Shown piece by piece: positions 60,274 through 64,000 of a stretch of DNA of 64,000 nucleotides. A program made the position numbers and the translations under genes. Source of the stretch: Ulota crispa. Taxonomy: Eukaryota > Streptophyta > Bryopsida > Orthotrichales > Orthotrichaceae. Below the pieces are notes generated by a model. That model saw only the letters and a program-made list of their open reading frames with translations. It made no database searches and had not been told where the DNA came from. How positions within the stretch are numbered: position 1 is the first letter of the stretch; each line of letters starts with the position of its first letter. The stretch is taken from NCBI GenBank assembly GCA_963920765.1, contig OY987245.1, positions 17,748,727-17,812,726 on the forward strand. Reading direction: 5' to 3'.

Positions 60274-60995
60274 TTAACCCCTAAAAGACCACTATCCCTT
60301 TGGGGGACATGTTGGACTTTAGGCATGTATCTATGGCTAAACTTGTTTGTGTGATATTTTGAAACTTTTATAGAGGGTGGAGAATTAAAATATCTATGTG
60401 GTCATCTAATTTTTTCTTCATTCATACATTTGATGAAAAAGTTATGCATGAATTGATAAAAAGTTCGGGAGGGCTGCCTATTGGTAGGTAGCCCAAAAAC
60501 TTTTGTAATATTTGTATTTTCTTAAAATTAAAATTTTAAATTGGTTCTTTCAAATTTTTTATACATAAGAAGCTTTGAATCATTCAATTACATTGAATGA
60601 GATGAAAGGTATGAGGAATTTTGAGTACAGGCCGTTATGGATTATGTAGTCTAAATCAAACTATGAATTCCTTTATTTTACTCAATTTTCAATATTTTGG
60701 ATATAAACTTAAACCATAGGAAGTAGCTTGTTTACCACAACATTATGACAGTTGGGATTTGCATGTTTCATTTCAATTAATAAATTCTGATCAATTTCCC
60801 GTTTTCACTAATTCTCTACCTCTTTCAGTGTACCTACTATTTTTTCCCATGTGTTATATAGTTCCAATTGATTTGAATATTATCACACACCTACCTAACT
60901 TGATCTCCTACATGGAAAAATTAAAGCACAAGTTTTGGTAGAACAATGTTTTTTTATCAAAGTGGTCAATGGCTTCTGAAGTTTTGCGCAAGATG
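60274..60995 (+). mobile_element. TTAA-type element, family A, truncated at right
   Basis: TTAA at 60274-60277 followed by CCCCTAAAAGACCACTATCC. The body follows the 58415 copy through 'agtggtcaatggcttctgaagttttg' near 60960-60985 and then stops at a GC-rich stretch. About 200 bp of the right part and the right TTAA are missing. Confidence 0.8.
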
Positions 60996-61014
60996 AAAAA
61001 ATAAAACCGCGTGC

Positions 61015-61330
61015 ACACACTTGCCTCCCATGCGAGCGCGCCCCCCTTGTGCGCGCGTGCCCCTTAGTACGCGCCCATCCCCTTCGTATGCGCCCCTACT
61101 TGTTGTGTGCGCCTTTGCTCCCTTCCCCCAACTAAACTGCCCGCGCCCATACGCAGAACCCACCAATTCCAACCGCCAATGCCTTGCTCCAGGTCAGCGC
61201 CTACGCCATCAGTCGGCGTCCCATACAAAGACGCCCTTGCCCACTATGAGTTGGCGCCCAGACGTAGTGAATCGATGCCCTTACCCAGAACCAGCCTGCC
61301 ACCGTGTATTCCTTCTCGCTTGCCAGTGTG
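61015..61330. repeat. GC-rich degenerate repeat tract
   Basis: From 61028 to 61125 the phrase GCGCGCCCC / TGCGCCCCT recurs about every 17-20 bp with variation, and Pro/Ala/Arg-coding frames result on both strands. Composition is sharply different from its AT-rich surroundings. I do not see a real gene here. Confidence 0.55.
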
Positions 61331-62431
61331 TATAAAGGTAAGTCCACGTACTTCTTTTACCCCTTCCATAGTCAACTATAAGTTGACCACATTGGACAGA
61401 CATGGGCCTCAATTGGACACATCAGGCGGACATGCGGGCAGGTGGACGGGCGGTCCAAAGTAACAACCATGATTTTAAGTGGTTTACAAATTATCCATAT
61501 TTTATTTTATTTTAAAAAACTATTTCAAAAGCCCATAATACTACTTAGTATTACCGGTTTTAAGGGTGTTTGGGACAAAACTGTGAAATATTTCTTGCAA
61601 CTACCCATGATTTTGTTTAGAATCATAAAAAAGTTGCAATTAAACAACACCCAAAAAAAAGCTTAGCTAAGGGAAAAAATGTTACTTTTACTTTTGTTCG
61701 TAAAAAAAAATTAACTTTTTTATTGGGTGTTGTTCAATTGCAACTTATTTTTTATGGTTATTAACAAAATCATGGTCTCTAAGTCCAAATCTGAATTCGA
61801 AATTCTCAAATTCAGCTTTTCAATGGTAGAAATCTATAATTTACGCCAGGGGTGTGCATATATCAAGTTATCAACCCCCGGTGTGCAGTGTGCAGTGTGC
61901 ACATATGAATTCCCTTATTTTACCCTGGCTCGAAAACAAGGTGTCAGAGTCACTAAGTCCAAGATGAGTTTTTTACTCAACTGCGTGCTCTCTTGAGTCA
62001 ACTCTAGCTACGCAGCACAAGCGTGTGCCATGCGTCATGATAGAATCTGATGTCAGAAACGTGAAGGTTTTGGCCTCCGACTTCCAGAAGCGCTTCCAAT
62101 GCTCCTGTCTGATGACTCTGGTGGTAACTGGTAAGCGTCGGCGAACTCCGGGAACTCTGCGGTGACGTGAGTGAGCCTTTGGCACGAGCGAGGATGCCTC
62201 TATTACCCTCTCTGCCCTTCAGATGTCAAAGCCACAAGGATCGTGACTCGTGAGCTCATTCAACTAATTTTCTCACTTGAATACACATATGGTCCGTGGC
62301 ATTCAGCTCTTGCACGTCTCTAGTATAGCAAGACAGGTAGACAAGCTGCAAACAAACGCAGTCTGTGACATTGACCTCTTAGACGTCGACGTTGAAGTGA
62401 CTGCTGCTGCTGAATTGAGAAAGTGACTACG
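61331..62431 (+). promoter_or_regulatory. Intergenic DNA and upstream region of the alpha-dioxygenase-like gene
   Basis: An inverted repeat, CAATTAAACAACACCC near 61636-61652 and GGGTGTTGTTCAATTG near 61724-61740, brackets about 70 bp. Unique, gene-like sequence begins about 61970. No clear TATA box seen. Confidence 0.4.
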
Positions 62432-62999
62432 ATGGGGCTGTTCGAGAAGGTGACGTCATGTTTGGTGCTTCGAGATCTTCGACCCGCGTATTCCAAGATG
62501 AGCTTCATTCACAAGCTTATGTTCCTCGTAAGTCCACCTTTACGTTATCATGGTCCTTGATCCAATGCTCCTAGATCGATAAGCTATCATTTAATCCAAC
62601 ACAGAACCTACAAAGGATTAGCAATGTAATTTTGTTGCAGATCGATGTAGTGATCGAGAGGTTTGGTGATCCTCGTGTGACGGTTCAATATTCCAGGTGG
62701 TGCACCTGTCCGACCGGTATTGGAAATGGTACAACGCCCCAGTGGTGTTGGGGTTGGTGTATCTGGAGCTCCGGCGAACTCTTCACCAAAAGTACAATCT
62801 CATCGCCATCGGAACTGCCGAGCAGAACCAGGATCCCCAAGTTGGAGCTGAGCCTGTGAATGATGAGCTGAATGGCGGAGAGTCTCTTCTGTCGCACAAT
62901 AACCACCCGGGTCACGGCTTCTTCGGGCGAAACGCGGAACCTCAATTGCAGGAGAGCCAGGTGCGCGCCGCTCGCTTGCTACAGGACTTCTTTAATTAA
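62432..62999 (+). CDS. DOX: Alpha-dioxygenase N-terminal part, truncated (132 aa)
   Basis: Matches the start of plant fatty acid alpha-dioxygenase, a haem enzyme of the peroxidase-cyclooxygenase superfamily that oxygenates fatty acids at C2. Exons 62432-62527 and 62697-62999 join in phase 0. Exon 1 reads MGLFEKVTSCLVLRDLRP then YSKMSFIHKLMFL. Exon 2 gives VVHLSDRYWKWYNAPVVLGL, YLELRRTLHQKYNLI and the hallmark GFFGRN, followed by RAARLLQDFFN and a stop. Full-length family members have about 630-650 residues, so the haem-binding and catalytic parts are absent. In the last 1 kb of the window I see no continuing exon. Either the gene is broken here, or a donor at GAGAGCCAG|GTGCGC (about 62960) leads to exons beyond the window. 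Without those exons it cannot be active. Confidence 0.75.
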
Positions 63000-63916
63000 C
63001 ACCCTCACCTGGAGTAGGTGCAGTCTGTGCTAGCTTTTGAGCTTGGCCAGCTTTACTTCGCATGAGGAAGTTGAATAAGAGTATCTTTTAAAACCCTCTC
63101 AAGATTATTGTGTATGTTTTAGTAATCACAAGTGGCTGGAGCCTTGTTGTGGAAAATAGGAAATGCTGAGCTGAGCACCTGTGAAGGATGTACCTTTCTA
63201 GAACAAGACTTATAGTCCCGATTTGAGTTATCTAGTACGATCGAAAAGAGGACACAGTCAGACTACTATCTAGCCAGGGTGATTGAATGGTGAAGTGGAA
63301 AAAAAGCACCTTGCAATAGTGTCAAAATTGAAACCACCTAGAGGAGATTAACTGTGACTTCTAATGAGCACTTCGCATGTCCCGGAAACTAGCTAAACCA
63401 GAGTAGATCTGATGAGTGGGATGGGGAGGAGTCAGACAGTCTGTACCAATCAGGCTGTTGGATCACGCAGGGTAGCTGCCTAGCTAGCAAGTTAGAGCCT
63501 ATTGCAAGCAAGAAAATTCCCCTAACCTAATGCAAGGAGCAATTTCGAGCGATACTTGGAGCCACATTGGAAGATGGAATTTCGCAACGTCGGAAGGTCG
63601 TTAGTCGTAAGAACTATGAGGTTATAACGTTAACGATGGTGTTCTAGACCGCCATTAGAATGTCACTTCAAAGAATGGGTTTTATAGTACTACTAGTTTA
63701 GGTACCCGTTGCATCAGCGGTGGTCATCAGCTAAAAGGATTTAGTGTTTATTTTCCTGTGTTGATCCTTAGCTAAATGGAATTAGGGTAAATCATCTTAA
63801 GGATGTATCTCTTTCCTTTGTTGGTCTCTTGTTAAAAAGGCTTAGTGTAAACCATTTTGTACACACGATTGTACTCCTCTCTCTCTTGTTGATCTTTTGT
63901 TAAAAGTATAAACAAC
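63000..63916. other. Downstream flank with no further dioxygenase exon seen
   Basis: Mixed composition. I searched both strands by eye for the conserved dioxygenase segments that should follow GFFGRN (the helices with the distal His) and found none. A loose repeat of 'tgttgatc..tagctaaa..' occurs near 63758-63900. Confidence 0.4.
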
Positions 63917-63920
63917 ACCA

Positions 63921-64000
63921 TATTTGTTAAATTGGGAAAAGCAGTGCATTTTGGGACTTTGGAAGGTTTTAGGTGATCACCTGAAGGCTAACCGAGCTCA
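63921..64000. mobile_element. End of an inverted-repeat element running off the window
   Basis: ATATTTGTTAAATTGGGAAAA matches the reverse complement of the right end at 13030-13048, followed by a 'ttttgggactttgg' and 'aggtgatcacct' region also found at 12825-12855. The element continues past the window. Confidence 0.6.

Noticed and set aside
61021..61463. Pro/Arg-rich ORFs in the GC-rich tract
   Set aside because: Open frames exist on both strands because the tract is built from degenerate GC-rich repeats. No start context, signal or domain supports a protein.
62641..62696. Alternative exon start at 62641 in the dioxygenase
   Set aside because: That acceptor gives a frame (DPRVTVQYSRWCTCPTG) without similarity. 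The acceptor before 62697 restores the dioxygenase sequence in phase.
1..64000. tRNA or rRNA genes, retrotransposon polyprotein, or transposase genes
   Set aside because: No reverse transcriptase, integrase or DDE motifs were visible in any frame, and no tRNA or rRNA sequence was recognised by eye. A covariance-model scan would be needed to exclude small RNA genes.

Overview
This is a gene-poor, AT-rich nuclear segment of a land plant. All recognisable genes are plant-type and intron-bearing: a copper phytocyanin, a class III (secretory) peroxidase, a phytocyanin-receptor kinase fusion, a plant-type methionine aminopeptidase homologue, a CDK5RAP1-type tRNA methylthiotransferase with an N-terminal presequence, and the 5' part of a plant alpha-dioxygenase. 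Exons are moderately GC-rich and the DNA between them is AT-rich and full of short non-coding transposons. The density (about six genes in 64 kb) and the fusion of a phytocyanin ectodomain to a lectin-receptor-type kinase fit a bryophyte such as a liverwort, but the species is my inference and is not proved by the sequence.

Layout: 0-5 kb repeats, including two TTAA-flanked elements and a giant inverted repeat (4.0-4.9 kb); 5.8-7.1 kb phytocyanin (+); 7.1-13.1 kb repeats; 13.4-15.3 kb peroxidase (-); 16-29 kb repeats; 30.4-32.3 kb phytocyanin-domain receptor kinase (+); 35.4-39.4 kb (5' end possibly near 40.9 kb) methionine aminopeptidase homologue (-), divergent from 43.7-47.9 kb CDK5RAP1-type methylthiotransferase (+); 48.6-61 kb dense nested repeats; 62.4-63.0 kb truncated alpha-dioxygenase (+). 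No rRNA, tRNA, CRISPR or transposase gene was seen. The genes do not form an operon-like unit. Two encode phytocyanin domains with an intron at the same codon position and phase, which suggests a shared origin.

The strongest unifying pattern is a swarm of about twenty non-coding elements that begin TTAA-CCC and end GGG-TTAA, in several unrelated-looking families of 0.2-1.1 kb. One copy is a doubly nested stack. Comparing it with two related copies shows that each insertion kept the host sequence around a single duplicated TTAA. TTAA target sites with CCC termini are the signature of the piggyBac superfamily, which I do not know to be well described in land plants; no transposase is in the window.

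A second notable result is the methionine aminopeptidase homologue. All eight exons join in frame with canonical splice sites, yet four key active-site positions are substituted (His79 to Asn, Asp108 to Glu, Glu204 to Ala, Glu235 to Lys in E. coli numbering). It looks like a pseudoenzyme or a recently disabled paralogue.
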